A DNA stretch of 64,000 nucleotides from Kalmusia sp. IMI 367209 (Eukaryota > Ascomycota > Dothideomycetes > Pleosporales > Didymosphaeriaceae). The notes beneath the pieces are model-generated. The model saw only the letters and a program-made list of their open reading frames with translations. It was not told where the DNA came from and made no database searches. Location: the NCBI GenBank assembly GCA_027946365.1, contig JAPEUQ010000010.1, positions 558,001 through 622,000 of the forward strand, given 5' to 3'. Both the position numbers and the translations under genes were made by a program. Below are positions 34,910 to 47,000 of the stretch, one piece after another; the first letter of the stretch is position 1; each line of letters opens with the position of its first letter.

Positions 34910-36289
34910 CTACTCCTGTTCAAAAATACCCATTGTATTTAACCATCTTTGCTTAAGAATCGGTTCACCTTGCACGTGCAAAGCGTCATGCTCTAGCTCA
35001 CGAAGAAATTCCTTCTCAGCAACCTTTCGCTCCTCAGACCCAAATTTTCCCCACCACTTCAGGAACGGTTCCGCGATCTCACGAGAGCGCTGCTCTGATT
35101 GTCCAATTCTCTTCTCGACATCTGCAAATAAGGACTGGTAAGGTTCTAGTAAGACATAGCTATCGTCGTGATATCCTCCCATCCTAATCACGTGGGTCGT
35201 GTATTCTTCAGGTCGCTCGAACCAGGCGTCGCAGTTTGGAGCAGGGCATCCGAATGCCTCGTGTCGTCCATGAAAATGATATCGTTCTATAGCTGCAAGG
35301 CGAAGCACTCGAAGCGCCCTTTTCTGATGTGTAGTCGCCCAACCCTGACTCCAAAGGTACTGGCATGCTCCCACATGCCCACGGAACGGTTTATGCGGCA
35401 CGATGATGCTCGCTCCAGGATGATTTTGACATTCATCCAGTTCATGCGTTTCGTTGTCGTCCTCTTGGAATGTGACCCTTCGCCACAGTGACCTCCTAAA
35501 GCGGCCATCGCGCCGAATGATTGAGACAAAGACGTTTATGTCTGGTGGACACAGCTGCCACATTCTCCTGTGCAACTCTGGCGGTGGCCAACTAGCTGTG
35601 CTCGAACCAACCGGATGATGGGGTTCATCTGGGGACTCATCACCTATCATGACATATTTTGCCTGCGGAAATAGACATTGCACTCTTCTCCAAAAGTTGC
35701 GGATATTTTCGTCCGTCCATTCTTCATCCTCTATCAAAGAAAACTCAACGTGCAACCGTTGTATATAGTGTAAGAAGTCCATATCATGGAGCCCATCGCT
35801 TGGATGGCCGCCCATTTCCAGCCATTCCCCTTCAACGCAATACCAGGCCTCTGGATCGGAAAAGAAGAGCTTCGTCGCCTCAGTACGTATCGGGTGCGAT
35901 GTTTGCATGAGTTGGAAGAGTGTTGGCTTATCGCAAAATCGTAGGACGCGCAGTTGCAGCTCTGCAGGCAGCCGGGCGAACTGGTGGAAGGACACGTTTG
36001 GTAGTGCAGTCGAACATGGTTGGCGGATGTGGCATGCGAAAGGGATGCGTAGTTCTCCTTGCCATGTGGCTTCGATACCGAAGATATTGACGCCGATGGA
36101 CTGTTTCCAATTCCCGTATGCGATTGCGCGTACCATGGTGATGATCTGGGGGTGGGTTGGAGACGAAGCAGTATTCGAAGCTACGCCGTGACGGGGGCGG
36201 GCGAGTAACCATGAGTCGTAGCCCACCGCCCATCTATTACCGGTAGGTTCGAAATCAGTGAAATGCTTGGCGCAAACCTTTATGAACAA
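34910..36289 (-). CDS. F-box-like protein with C2H2-finger-like segment
   Basis: One exon of 459 aa. FARLPAELQLRVLRFCDKPT (about residue 103) followed by LFQLMQTSHPIRTEATKLFF is the F-box/2EXR-type opening seen in many fungal proteins. Near residue 350, FGCPAPNCDAWFERPEEYTT plus HVIRMGGYH has the C-x4-C then H spacing of a C2H2 finger. The combination of an F-box-like head and a single C-terminal finger recurs in fungal hypothetical proteins, but the function is unknown. An internal ATG at 36136 (MVRAIAYGNWK) would remove 51 less protein-like residues and is a fair alternative start. The gene faces the secreted-protein gene tail to tail. Confidence 0.68.
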   Translation of the reverse strand: MFIKVCAKHFTDFEPTGNRWAVGYDSWLLARPRHGVASNTASSPTHPQIITMVRAIAYGNWKQSIGVNIFGIEATWQGELRIPFACHIRQPCSTALPNVSFHQFARLPAELQLRVLRFCDKPTLFQLMQTSHPIRTEATKLFFSDPEAWYCVEGEWLEMGGHPSDGLHDMDFLHYIQRLHVEFSLIEDEEWTDENIRNFWRRVQCLFPQAKYVMIGDESPDEPHHPVGSSTASWPPPELHRRMWQLCPPDINVFVSIIRRDGRFRRSLWRRVTFQEDDNETHELDECQNHPGASIIVPHKPFRGHVGACQYLWSQGWATTHQKRALRVLRLAAIERYHFHGRHEAFGCPAPNCDAWFERPEEYTTHVIRMGGYHDDSYVLLEPYQSLFADVEKRIGQSEQRSREIAEPFLKWWGKFGSEERKVAEKEFLRELEHDALHVQGEPILKQRWLNTMGIFEQE

Positions 36290-36406
36290 CTGTTGGATAT
36301 CAGACTAGGAAGGGGCTGTGCACAGAGTTTTATACTCATTATCTGCTGACGTCCAGCAAAGTGGACCACACTGCTGTGCCGCAGGCGCTAAATCACGTGA
36401 CCTAAA

Positions 36407-36460
36407 TTGACTATTACGATAGTTGACTACCGCGCGCTGACTATCGCGTGCGTTGACTAT
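36407..36460. repeat. Degenerate TTGACTAT repeat, about 15-bp period
   Basis: TTGACTA or CTGACTA recurs at 36407, 36423, 36437 and 36453, mostly followed by TATCGCG-like sequence, with a partial inverted copy (GCGATAGCCAACT) just after. Confidence 0.7.
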
Positions 36461-36705
36461 CACCTGCGATAGCCAACTACCATATAGGAACCCAAGTGCT
36501 CTCCTAGAAAACTCATGCTCAACCTCAAAATCAGTAAGCAACCTATCGTTTGGATCTCTGAGCTATTGTTGATTCTTTATCTCACGACCACAATACGCCC
36601 CATTGAATCACTCATGTGATCAATAACACTACTCCTCCGACCGTTACTCCTGCCCGAGGCCTAACCCAAGTGCCCTTCATGACTAGCTACGCCGAAGGGC
36701 TTTAA

Positions 36706-37074
36706 CAAAAACGCGCGCACACAACTTTGTGTAAGGCGTATAGACATGCTACACGAGCTATAAACTGTTATTATATAAATTGAAGGCCGTAGATTCGTAT
36801 AGAGAGGCTTATAATAACAGGTTTTTTGGTATTAAAGATCTAGCAGAACCATATGTATACGCGCCCATACTGTACTGGTAGGTACCTCAGCGTGTCTAGC
36901 AGCTGGGCGGCGCGTCCACAACTAGCAGCTCTTACATCTACAGCTTTTACAACGCCTAAGAAACGATTGGTATAAGCCTCTATAGGCAATTTTATGACCT
37001 CAATCTCATATAATAATAGGTTATAGCTCGTGCAGCAAGTTTATACGCCTTATACAAAGTTGTATGCGCGTTTG
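36706..37074. mobile_element. MITE-like element with about 65-bp terminal inverted repeats
   Basis: The left end (about 36706-36774) reads ACAACTTTGT and GTAAGGCGTATAG and ends ACACGAGCTATAAACTG. The right end is its inverse (ACAACTTTGTATAAGGCG when read on the other strand, then CACGAGCTATAACCT). The two arms align over about 65 bp with a 2-bp length difference. About 230 bp lies between, with no open frame. Most arm differences are G/A or C/T transitions, as expected from RIP. No coding capacity means it would depend on a transposase elsewhere. I could not identify a clear target-site duplication, so the outer limits are approximate. Confidence 0.8.
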
Positions 37075-37131
37075 CCAATAAGATTTGCATCAAGCATTTC
37101 AACAAATTTCGAACCTAATAGATCAGCAGAG

Positions 37132-37673
37132 TCACACGGGCCGTAAGGAGCAAGATGTACGAAGTATACCGCCAGAGCCGAATCTACCGATCCATCTGTA
37201 GTGTCTTCCCCTCTGATCATAAACGATCTTTAAAAAGGTATGACCTTGGGAACTCGAAGCGTGATCTTGTAAACCCGTGGAACGTGCACCATGAACTACA
37301 ATACACCGTCCAACACCACCTTGTCATTCCGACATGTCGGAAGGGGGCAAGGAATTGAAGTATCTGCTTCTAAAGTAGTGAGATGAGCCTTCTTAATAAG
37401 GTCTATTATCTTCACTGGCTGACTCTGATAAAACGTCCGCTACGAGACGGTCATATCATGTGACATTAATCATCCCTAAATTGCGTAGTACGTCTCAATT
37501 CGTAAGTAAAAGAAGATAGGAACTTGTTGGTATTGCCTTATTCCATATTTATTCGCCCAAGGTATGACTTTGGAACCATGCACAGTCTCCCAACGATCAT
37601 AGAATCGGCCGGGCGTCAATCTACAGTTTCCTCGAACATAAGTAAGGACTTGAATACAGTCACTTTCTGACAT
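37132..37673 (-). pseudogene. Broken EthD-domain gene
   Basis: The first 50 codons (37673 downward) are a clear EthD N-terminus: VLTYVRGNCRLTPGRFYDRW then VHGSKVIPWANKYGIRQYQQ. After this the frame runs to a stop near 37476 without the second half. A second segment (about 37440-37132) continues in another frame with VVLDGVL, an in-frame TAG, then FMVHVPRVYKITL and RFGSGG, which aligns with the usual second half (DG-x2-EF ... GSG). The TAG could be a C-to-T change. No good donor and acceptor join the halves. EthD-like proteins are small dimeric ferredoxin-fold enzymes linked to polyketide or aromatic metabolism; this copy is unlikely to make one. Confidence 0.7.
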
Positions 37674-39486
37674 GTCTGCCTGTTCTTTTGCATCTTCGAT
37701 GTAGTTCTCAGCATGCCTGCTTGTGTATGTTCACATCAATTCATACCACGGTGTGGTAGGCCTGACATTGGCCGTCCGTGGAGTTTGCGATGATTTCGGA
37801 GATAGTCTGCGAGGTCGACGCCGATTTCCAATTCAAAACTTCCAAGACCATGTGCTGAGGTGTGCCGTTGTGGGAGGAGGCAGCCAAGTAACTAAGGCAT
37901 ATCAGTGTGTGGGCGAGCGCGGCAGCTTTGATGGCGAACTATAGTAGAATAAAGATAAGATCGTGGCGTCATTAACGAGCAATTTCAAGTTATGAGGCCA
38001 GTACATTTCTTGTGGATGCAGAACAAAGAAAAATTTCCAGCCTTAGTGACATGAACCACGGCCGCGAAACAAAAAGTACGTGATTGCAGTCTACGTGGTT
38101 CGTTTGCCGCATTTTACTAGTCGAAGAAACCACTTTCGATTAGTTGAATACGGAATGATCACAGCAGCGATATCGGCCAAGAACAACTTAGCATTTAAGA
38201 TCTATTCGTAGACCGTTTAAGACCAGAGAGGGGACGTCTTGGGTCATATCTTCTGGTGAAAACGAGTCTGGATATAAACCTACGCGAGAGCCTGACGAGA
38301 AACTCCACGATGTGTGCCCAGTGATGTGATTATTAATTTGCTCGGCCTGGATGATGGATTGAAGATATTCGCTTTATGATCGTGAGACGGGAGCCACACG
38401 TGATCAAGTAAGAGTTGCGGCAGGTGTTCCTGGTTTTATCCAATACAATATCTATGGATAGTGTAGATCGCATGCTACCAAGTGTCGCAGAGCGAGGTTT
38501 GCATAGCCTCCAGGACTATTTCGTAGACTGCTTCATCATCTCAATTTGCCAAAAGTTCCTTTTAGTGGCGCTTCACATCAATCGAAATCTAGGCATTCCT
38601 TACGTTTAAGATCGGGCCTAGGTCAGTCGCACTCATCAGGAAGTCGCCATGCTAGTCACTTAGTCATAGCTAGGAAACAGTGATATTTTCCCATCACAGC
38701 CCTCATACCAAAGTTTCCTCTACCGTATGAAATTTGATGATGCGCGGTATTCTAGTCTTAGATCTAGTAGCCCCGCTTGACCCCGCTAACATTTTTTCCT
38801 CCACCTTGCATTAGCGAGGAAAACTTTTCCACTCCGTCCCACATTTATCTTGTGCCTTTAATACATCGATACCGTCTATGTAAGTACACCATTGTGAGAT
38901 ACTCTTTTGATAGCATCTATACAATCATGATAGATGGAAAGACTTTCATCAATCAGCTCATTCGAGCATCCGTATCGGTGGTTTAGTGGCACTACGCGTG
39001 CAATGACTTCTATTACACCCGAAATGTAAATTCGACTATAAATGATACATGTGTTCCGGAACCTTTTTCTGTTTCTCTAGTATATATTACAGAAAACCGA
39101 AAATGGAATCTCTTGAATTTAGCCCAATTATGCACTTGAAGCGTTGAAGGTGGGATTCAGAAATGGGAAACTGAAATACCTTTTCTGTTGTTGTTTACAA
39201 AGTGAAGTTTCATTTAATGTTTGTTCGAACATGCCAATCATGGCATGGCTACCTCAGATGAAACTTCCAGCGAAACTACTCAGCCCGAAGGGCCGCGCAC
39301 AAAAATGTAAATGCCTTGTGTACCTATCTTCTCCTCATCTTGACGTGAATGAGATGTAAGCTTATTACATCAACATTCCGATGGAGAACATCTTGCTCGT
39401 CACCACAGTGACCGGCAAACTAGCTACAATTTCCCCGGCATCTGTTCCTTACGAGACGTCCGTAACAAGCCATTTGAAACGTCCCT
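37674..39486. other. AT-rich intergenic, no gene seen
   Basis: Only frames under 75 codons, none with a recognisable product. It includes the 3' flank of the HET gene at the right. A tRNA-like fragment is listed separately. Confidence 0.55.
38972..39015 (+). pseudogene. Degenerate tRNA-Gly 5' fragment
   Basis: GTATCGGTGGTTTAGTGG matches the first 18 bases of the intact tRNA-Gly at 42303 with one C/T difference, and CAATGACT a little further on matches that gene's intron. The anticodon arm, T arm and 3' acceptor strand are missing, so it cannot fold as a tRNA. Confidence 0.6.
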
Positions 39487-41918
39487 TCAGCCCAGCAGCA
39501 AATTAAATGGCTCTTCCCTCTGCCCCTCCCAGATCTCCTTTTCAACTCTACCAAGTCCCTTCCGATAAGCTATATTATCAATCCATCCTATCCACATAGT
39601 CCAATAGTATTCATACCATTCACCCTTTCGGGGCCTCTCCGGGTGCCGTATTTCGTCGATTCCGGGCCATGGAGATATCCTATCACGGCAGCACCCTCTC
39701 GCTATTTCAACTAGCTCAATGGGTCTAGTATGATCCTGTAGAGTCTTGCCTGTTGCATCCAGCCCGTCGTGAGGTTGGAGGATGCCAGCCCAGATCTTTC
39801 TATGATTGCGGAGCGAAAGTACGGGACGGTATCCATTCTTCTTTGGAAGTTCCTCGCTCGGGAGAAACCAAGCCCTGCGGGTCATACAGGATATATATGG
39901 TGCGAAGATGCTTGGAATAGAGCCAGTCTGTTTCACAAGTGGAATGGGGTACCAGAACTCTTCATTGGGGTACTCTTCATGTGTGTAGAAGTATATAGAT
40001 GGAGATTCAGGATCCGGTGATTGGTAACACTCGTTCGGATTTTCTGTGGTCATGTGCCGGGTCCAACCTACAGAGGAGCATTCCATGGGCTTCTTTAGCC
40101 ACATATTCTTGCTACCGAGTAAACTTGGACAGATTGGCTTCCCGGGCGCTTCAACAGTTTCATGATATTTCCATGGCAGGATAGCTTCCACACGACGCTC
40201 ATGTGTCCTACTGGCCCCGCTTTTCACATTCCTAATGAATTCCATCGCTGATGTTGTGTCGAAATTGATGGCTCCAGACCACCCAGCCCAACTCCAGCTT
40301 GGCAGGCGATACTGCGCCTCTGGACAACGGGATACTCGACGGGTTATTGTGTCATATGGTTGCCATAGGAGAGCTATTTCGAAAAAAGCCATCGGAAGAC
40401 CTGATATGAAGCTGCCATGGAAGACTTGGCTAGCTAGAAATGCAATTCCATCAAAAGCGTAAAGAGCATCTTCCGGGTAAGTGAAACTTCTTTTGTTGTA
40501 CTCTTGTAAGACCGACTGTAGCCAAATGAGGTCAGCGAATGAAGGCGTGAATAAGGTTTGACAAGGAAAACTGTTATCATGTGAAACATCGTCCAAATCC
40601 GGTTCAACGTGCTCACGCCAGGTCGCAGCTGGACATTCCCAGCGTACAGAATCACCGTCGAACACAAGTCTTTTCAGTGAAAAGAAGTTCTCCTGGTAAG
40701 TCCATCCCCTGGTTCCCCAAGCTGTCCCATGGGTTCCCAGCTCACGCTGGCTCGGCCCCATAGGGAACAGTATCACTCCCGTTTTCTCTGCTAAACAGTG
40801 AAAGCTTTGGCGCAGATTTCTTGCCTCTGAAATTCCGCGGAAACCTCTTAGACCACTATTAGCATGCTTCCCTTGGACTGCCAGAATAGTGACAGCAGAA
40901 TTAGCATAGATCGCGCCCATTTTCGACATTTCAACGTGCTTCTGAGACTCGTCGTCTTGCACAATGCAAAGAGTATCAACCCACAAATACGTCTCTTCTA
41001 ATAGCTCAGTCACTCCTATTGCATCTTGTATTGTTTTTGCAATTGGCATATTAGATAACGCTCCAACTCTCTGGAGTTGACTCATATTGCCAAGCGTAGC
41101 TTTTACGGTAGGTTGATTTCCCCATACATAACTAAGGGCAACATACGAGCAGCTCTCTGGAGCAGAAACAACACATCGACGCTTCACGTCGATAAGCCTG
41201 GTCGGTCTGGTGCGGCGCAAGATTCTTTGGGGAATGCTTCTGCATAAGCCTGCATGGCGACGGTCACAAGTATATTTCCACATCTTGGGCAGATTAGGGT
41301 CTATCCATTGGCGTGAGAGTACTCGACCTCCGATTTTATGCTCTGGATCGCCTGGTTGTTTGACACGATACATTCCATGCAATGGTGGTGTTGGAAGTGG
41401 ACAACCAGGTAACATTATTGCTTTGAGACAAGTGCCCATTTGCGGGAAGTTGCATACTTCGAATAACTTTATGCATTTTGCCATTGAATATATCTCTTCA
41501 TCAGGCTGATCGGAGTGAGAGCGCAGAGCGGAGAATATTAATTTCTGATGCCGATCGCAGTTTGATATACGTTCAATGACTTCGGTGCCCGAACCCAATT
41601 GCACCATCCCGTTTGCGAAGAAATCACCTTGCAACTCGCGGACTATCTTCCTACAAATATGGCAGTCTCCCTTAAGATGCGCACCATCAATTAGCTATAG
41701 TGCTAGAATGACATTTACGTGGGCATACTCCTGTCACGCACCTCTGTTGTTTCGGTCGTGTCTACATATACTCCAGACGTTTTAGGTGGTTCCGAGATCG
41801 ATGTCTCTTCCAAAAGAGGAACGGGCTCGAAAGGCGGGTCTGCATGTTGGCACATACATTTACTGATTTTAGGGGAGAAGTCCACAAGCGGATCTAATTC
41901 TTCAACAATAAAAGTCAT
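39487..41918 (-). CDS. HET-domain (heterokaryon incompatibility) protein
   Basis: Two exons, 41918-41742 and 41694-39487, joined over a 47-bp intron in phase 0, give 794 aa. The HET domain starts near residue 240: SYVALSYVWGNQ, then LWVDTLCIVQDDESQK, GAIYANSAVTILAV, and further on AWGTRGWTYQENFFSLKRLV. These blocks are the standard order for the family. A Cys-rich segment (CHICRKIV) lies in front. HET domains trigger cell death in fungal non-self recognition when a partner is sensed (family knowledge), but most genomic copies have no known partner. The second half contains RLPSWSWAGWSG, also common in this family. No partner gene is adjacent. Confidence 0.9.
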
Positions 41919-42302
41919 GCTTCAAGAGTGAAGTTCAGATCGGCTGGATTTTTTTTCTATGGAGTGCTATGAAGTGATTGTGAGACCCAGTACGAAAGCA
42001 GATCGTTGGTTTAGCGGGGCTGACGTGGGCCACTAGTCTGCATCGGATGCACATGATATCAGCCGTCGGAAAGATAGCCCCGCCGATGAGAGCTAATCCG
42101 CGCTCGCCACGTCTAATGTTAAAGACTAGGTCGATCAGCCATGGCATCCATAATAAGCGAAGATACCCCTATACCACTCTAATCTTCAACTAAGAGTTTT
42201 ATTTAAATCAAAGAAGACCTCGTTTGCAAAGGCCAAGGCTCAGCATTACATGATGGATATATATATCATTATCAACGCGAAGGAATATAAGTTCCAGCAC
42301 TT
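41919..42302. other. Intergenic upstream of the HET gene
   Basis: Promoter space of the HET gene on the left and 5' flank of the tRNA on the right. No gene seen. Confidence 0.6.
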
Positions 42303-42399
42303 GCATCGGTGGTTTAGTGGTAAAATTAGCCGTTGCCAAGGAAATCAGCAATGACTACCAGCCGTCGGCTAGCCCCGGGTTCGATTCCCGGCCGATGCA
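42303..42399 (+). tRNA. tRNA-Gly (GCC) with intron
   Basis: The acceptor stem GCATCGG pairs with CCGATGC, the D arm is GTTTAGTGGTAAAAT, the anticodon stem AGCCG/CGGCT encloses loop TTGCCA, and the T arm is CCGGGTTCGATTCCCGG. The anticodon GCC is at 42335-42337. About 25 bases between anticodon-loop position 37 and the 3' stem form an intron at the canonical site. A T5 tract follows. Confidence 0.93.
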
Positions 42400-42409
42400 G
42401 AACATTTCG

Positions 42410-42414
42410 TTTTT
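42410..42414 (+). terminator. Pol III terminator of tRNA-Gly
   Basis: A run of five T begins 11 bases after the tRNA 3' end, the usual RNA polymerase III stop signal. Confidence 0.7.
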
Positions 42415-42418
42415 GTTT

Positions 42419-42482
42419 CATGGGTGCATGCTTTTTAGTGGTAGTCATAGTATGGGTGCATGCTTTTTAGTGGTAGTCATAG
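42419..42482. repeat. 32-bp tandem repeat, two copies
   Basis: ATGGGTGCATGCTTTTTAGT and the following GGTAGTCATAG occur twice in tandem with one mismatch at the first base. TTTTTAGTGGTAG in it resembles part of the tRNA D arm just upstream. Confidence 0.9.
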
Positions 42483-44044
42483 TGCTGCATTGCATTTCAT
42501 TTCAACGCTGCGGAACCGTTAGCGTAAGGTGCCGGACGGCGACTTCGTATCCTTGGGAACAGATAGAGAAAAGCGAGGCAACAAATGCTATTGGGAAAAA
42601 ATAAGAATAAAATGTGCCGCAGCACGAGTCTGTAGCAGAAGAATAACGTACAATATTCCAAAGGACTTCCAGCTCAAGAAACTCACGATACCACCGCAGA
42701 AGATGCTCAATCTCAGGAATTGTTTTATTCTAGGGTGAACTTAATGAAAGCTTCAATGATAAGCAATGGAACAATAACCCAAAATCTATACTCAAGGCGC
42801 TGTGAATTTTCATGAACTTGGTCAAGTCTGTCTTTGTTGCGATACGCAATTTGGGGCCCTTGATCATCCTGAAACTTCAATCTGGGTGTCAAGCCTACCA
42901 GCAGCACGACGTGCCTACTATCGACTGCGAATCAAAGGAATCGGGCACCGGACACGGCTAGTCCTCAGGGATCAATCTCGCGAGAGAGAGAGACGGCGAG
43001 ATAGTCATTGCTGATCTATTGAAAAAGGATATGAGTGCTCCAGGCAACGCGGCAAAGTACATTTGTTGCCCTGACCTGCGGATATTGGAAAGGTGATTTC
43101 ATTGTGACATCTGCATCTTGTGTCTTACCTGAGCAAGACTGTCTATTTGAAACTGGTATTAATACGCGGCGGCTGCGCTAGGAAACAGATAGAGCCGTAT
43201 ATGTGCAGCTCGCGTCTCCTGAAGATGATGAGTTCTATATCATGCCAAGAGACTCACATTGCCTTTTCTACAAGCACACGGCGATGAAAACTTTGCGATG
43301 CCAGACGTCGATACAGACGTCGAGTTGGACACCGAGAGAGCGGATGAGACGTACGACGAGATAGGCGACAAGGTAGACGACTATCAACTTCCTCCCGTCA
43401 CAGCCAATTCGCTTTGTAGTCAAACAAGAAATGAGCATAGTAACAACCAGCCCCTAAAATTATCTTCGGTAGCCTAAATGAAGCGTCGAATTATCATTAT
43501 TACAATATGAATATATTCAGCGTCGCAATGTACACTCGCTTCATCGCAGGCGGCCGCCTGAACTATGTATTGCCCCACACGGCTCACTCTATCACATGCA
43601 CACCATCAAACTTCTTCTTCGGTAACCCTGCCTGTCGTCGCCAAGGCCAAGCACATACATACCACCGCCATGCGAATCCCTCCACTACTCTCGAGCCTCC
43701 TTTTGGTTCCAGTAGCTCTCCTATAGAGTAGTGTATGCGCTTCCGTCCTTTATTCGGAGGCCCCAGAATCAGCACATGGGTAGCCTGGACAGCGATCCTA
43801 TCATACCCCCCATAACACATTGTGAGGTCCGGGATTTGTCCGGGATTTGAATTTGCATTGTGGGCCGAGTCGCCCCAGATGCACAATGCGTCAAGTACTA
43901 TCTGTGAGCCTCTAACCTAGGGATGTACAAGGCTGAAACATTCTAGTTGCTCCAGCACTTGGAGCTCTCTAGAATACGTGGTAGGGCATGACACCACCAG
44001 TCTGAATCATCTCCGAGCAATCGACTCTCAGGAGTGCTCAATAC
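42483..44044. other. Intergenic, no gene supported
   Basis: Several frames of 70-100 codons occur, such as 43259-43477 plus (acidic) and 43584-43886 minus. I see no domain, start context or splice continuation that makes any of them credible. The right edge is the 3' flank of the hybrid kinase. Confidence 0.5.
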
Positions 44045-47000
44045 TCATGTGAAGTAATCATCTCGTTCGTTCAGCCCGGGAGTATTAGGTTCGATCGCTG
44101 GCGTGGTGACTTGCGGAACCAAGCCTTTCATCATGTACACTAAGTCCGCGGCTTTAAATGGTTTTTGCATTACTCGATCCTGTATCCATTAGTCAGTTTC
44201 AAGTTTGACAAAAAAGCGCTCGCATATCGACTTACTGCACCTGCGGCGATCGCGGTATTGATCTGCTCTTGCCGTACATTCGCCGTGACCGCAATGATGG
44301 GTAAACGAGCGCCACCCCGACTGCCGATAGCGATCGCCTGTCCTAGCAACCCCGCTCCTTCAACTTCGCGCTTGCGGATCGCTCGCGTGGCTTCCAGACC
44401 ATTTAGCACGGGCATTTCAAGATCCATCAATATACAATCAAACACCTTCTTCTCAACCATCTCGAGGGCTTCAATGCCATGATTCGCAACGTCGATAATA
44501 CATCCTGCCTTCTTGAGTTGTTTACCAAGAACTTGCTGGTTGATCACATTATCTTCAACAAGCAAAACGTGAAGCTGTTGCGGTACGGGACCGATGCCAC
44601 CGCTTTCATGGTACAGCTCGCCGAGCGTCTGGGGCCTACGTTCAACACGCCGAGTTTTCACGTAGAATCCGAATGTTGAGCCTTCACCGGCGATCGAGGA
44701 AACTCCGATCTCGCCACCTTGTTTCTCGGTCAACTCCTTACCTGAAGGGGGTGGCGTTAGTGTGAAGATTCATTGATGTTCCCAGGTCATAAATACTTAC
44801 TAATAAAGAGCCCAAGCCCGCTGCCGCCGTATTTGACATGCGTCTTCATGTTCGCTTGATGAAACCTTTCGAAAATTTTGAGTATCTCCTTCCCTTTCAA
44901 ACCGATACCAGAATCCTGCACAGAAAATGTTAAGTAAACTTCTTCTCCCTGGCCCCAATCCGGAGAAGAAGTCACATCATCGTAATTCTTGCATTTTGTG
45001 GCCCAGAATGTGTCGTCTGCGAAGAGGGAACGTGGCTCAGCCAAGCTAGCGCCGAAACGAACTGAGATGACCGGATCTTTCGAATTCTTAACAAACTTGA
45101 TAGCATTGGTGAGGAGGTTTATGAAGATTTGTGTAACTCGCGACGGATCGAAATACATGTAGTTGATGTTCAGCTGTGATAGAGACGGGTCCGGAGTGAC
45201 GTCATAGCGGATGTTGTTCGACTTGAGCTCAGCCTGGAAGATGCTTGAGATGGAACTAACCAGCTTTGCAGGACGAGTTGCGGTAGGCGTTATGGAGAGC
45301 AGCATAGAGTCCAGTTTGCTTAACGTGAGCACGTCATCTATGATTCGCTTTTGATGATTTGCGCATTGCATGATGATGTTCGCTGAGGCTAGATTGTCAT
45401 CGAGCGTCTCGAGAAGCAATTCTGGCACCTCCGTAATTTTCACGCGACATTCCTCAACAGCGGTAGAAATACTGTCAGCACAATGGACGATTGCGCTCAA
45501 GGGGTTGCGCATTTCATGGGAGACAACATCGATGAAAGCCTCCTGTTGTCTCTTCGCTTCTTTCGCCTCTGCCGCCAGTCGCGCCTGGAATGTCTGGGCC
45601 CATTTGAGACGCGAGATATCGGTGGTACAAGCCATGATCGATTTAACTTTCCCTTCCTCGCGATAAGGAAAGGCCAGAACTTGAAGCTGGGCAGGTTCCG
45701 CATCACCGTTCGGTGAGATAAATAGCCGTTTCAGACGCATCTCGATGCTAACGTGATTAACGCCTGCCTTCAGCGAAGCCCATGCATCCTTGGCCCGGGG
45801 TAAATCCTCTTCAAGGTACACGTCCCAGAATTTGAACAATCCGCGCTGCTCTTCGGCTGATAGACCCGACAATGCGAAGTATTGGTCATTGGCCCATATT
45901 ATGCTCCCGTCCAGTCCCATATGAATCATGCCTACTGATGCATGCTCGATCAAATGGCGCAATTTCATATCGCTGAAGGCTAGGTCATCCTCGAGTTTCT
46001 GTTGCCGTTTCTTCACATTGGCGGCGGTTGCGGCAGTAGCTACGATGCTTGACACCATACGACTGAGGTCATTCACAAATTGTTGGGAAGCATCGTCATA
46101 TGGCCGATACGGATTTGTCCCGACAATGAGGTACCCAAATACGCGCGAACCACTTGTGATGGGTAAGATGGCAATCACTTTGGAAGGTGAACCAAATCCA
46201 GCCCAAGTCACAGAATCGAAGCGTTCGTCGTATTCAATAGTTGTAACATCAGGTCCTGCGCGGCGACAAACCGGCACCAGCCCTTCATTGCTATTGATGC
46301 TCCGGTTATCAACGATCAGATTGTGGCCTTTCGGCAACCCATATTGTCCTCGTAGCCGTAGGATCTTGGACGTAGAGCTCTCGTCTAACTCGTATAACAT
46401 GGCGAGGGGGAGGTCGGTTACGTCAGTCGCAAGGGTCTCGAGGATCTGGCTGCAGGCGCCATCAGGATCGAAGTCAGGTAGAGAGGCTAGTCGGTTGAGT
46501 AGCATAGTGCGACGTTCATCTAAGCGCTGGTTTGTCACTTCGAAAAGCGAGTTGTAGTATCCTTGAGGGTGGTTGGTCGGACCGTTACCAATGGGTACGA
46601 AGTTACCGTTGAAGAAAGCTCTGCCGCCGTCAGCATCGGACTCCAAATCAACTAACATATACAGCCAGTGATGTTGGGGCCTAACTCACTCCTCGCGCCA
46701 TCCTCTCCGCTCGACTATGAGAGCATCCTCGGGGCTGTAGTCAAGGCCCATACCAGTATCCCGGGCCTTGTCAAAGTACGGTTTGATGCTAGGCCAGAGA
46801 TCTGGATAGCAGTCTTGAAATGCAGATCCCATTCTAGATGTCGTGGTATGATTAGCAAACCTATTGGTACCAAGGCGTGTCCTGTGCGTGCTTACAGCTT
46901 TGGATGAACACTTGCTGCGAGTGGAGCGTAGGTCTCATTGTAAATAGCTGTGTAGGAATCGCCCCTGGGTTGGTGTTAACATCTGCTCGGGGCAATTTTC

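Noticed and set aside
43259..43477. 72-codon acidic plus frame
   Set aside because: Short, isolated and without upstream exon or homology.
43584..43886. 100-codon minus frame with protein-like composition
   Set aside because: No recognised family and no splice continuation; treated as chance.
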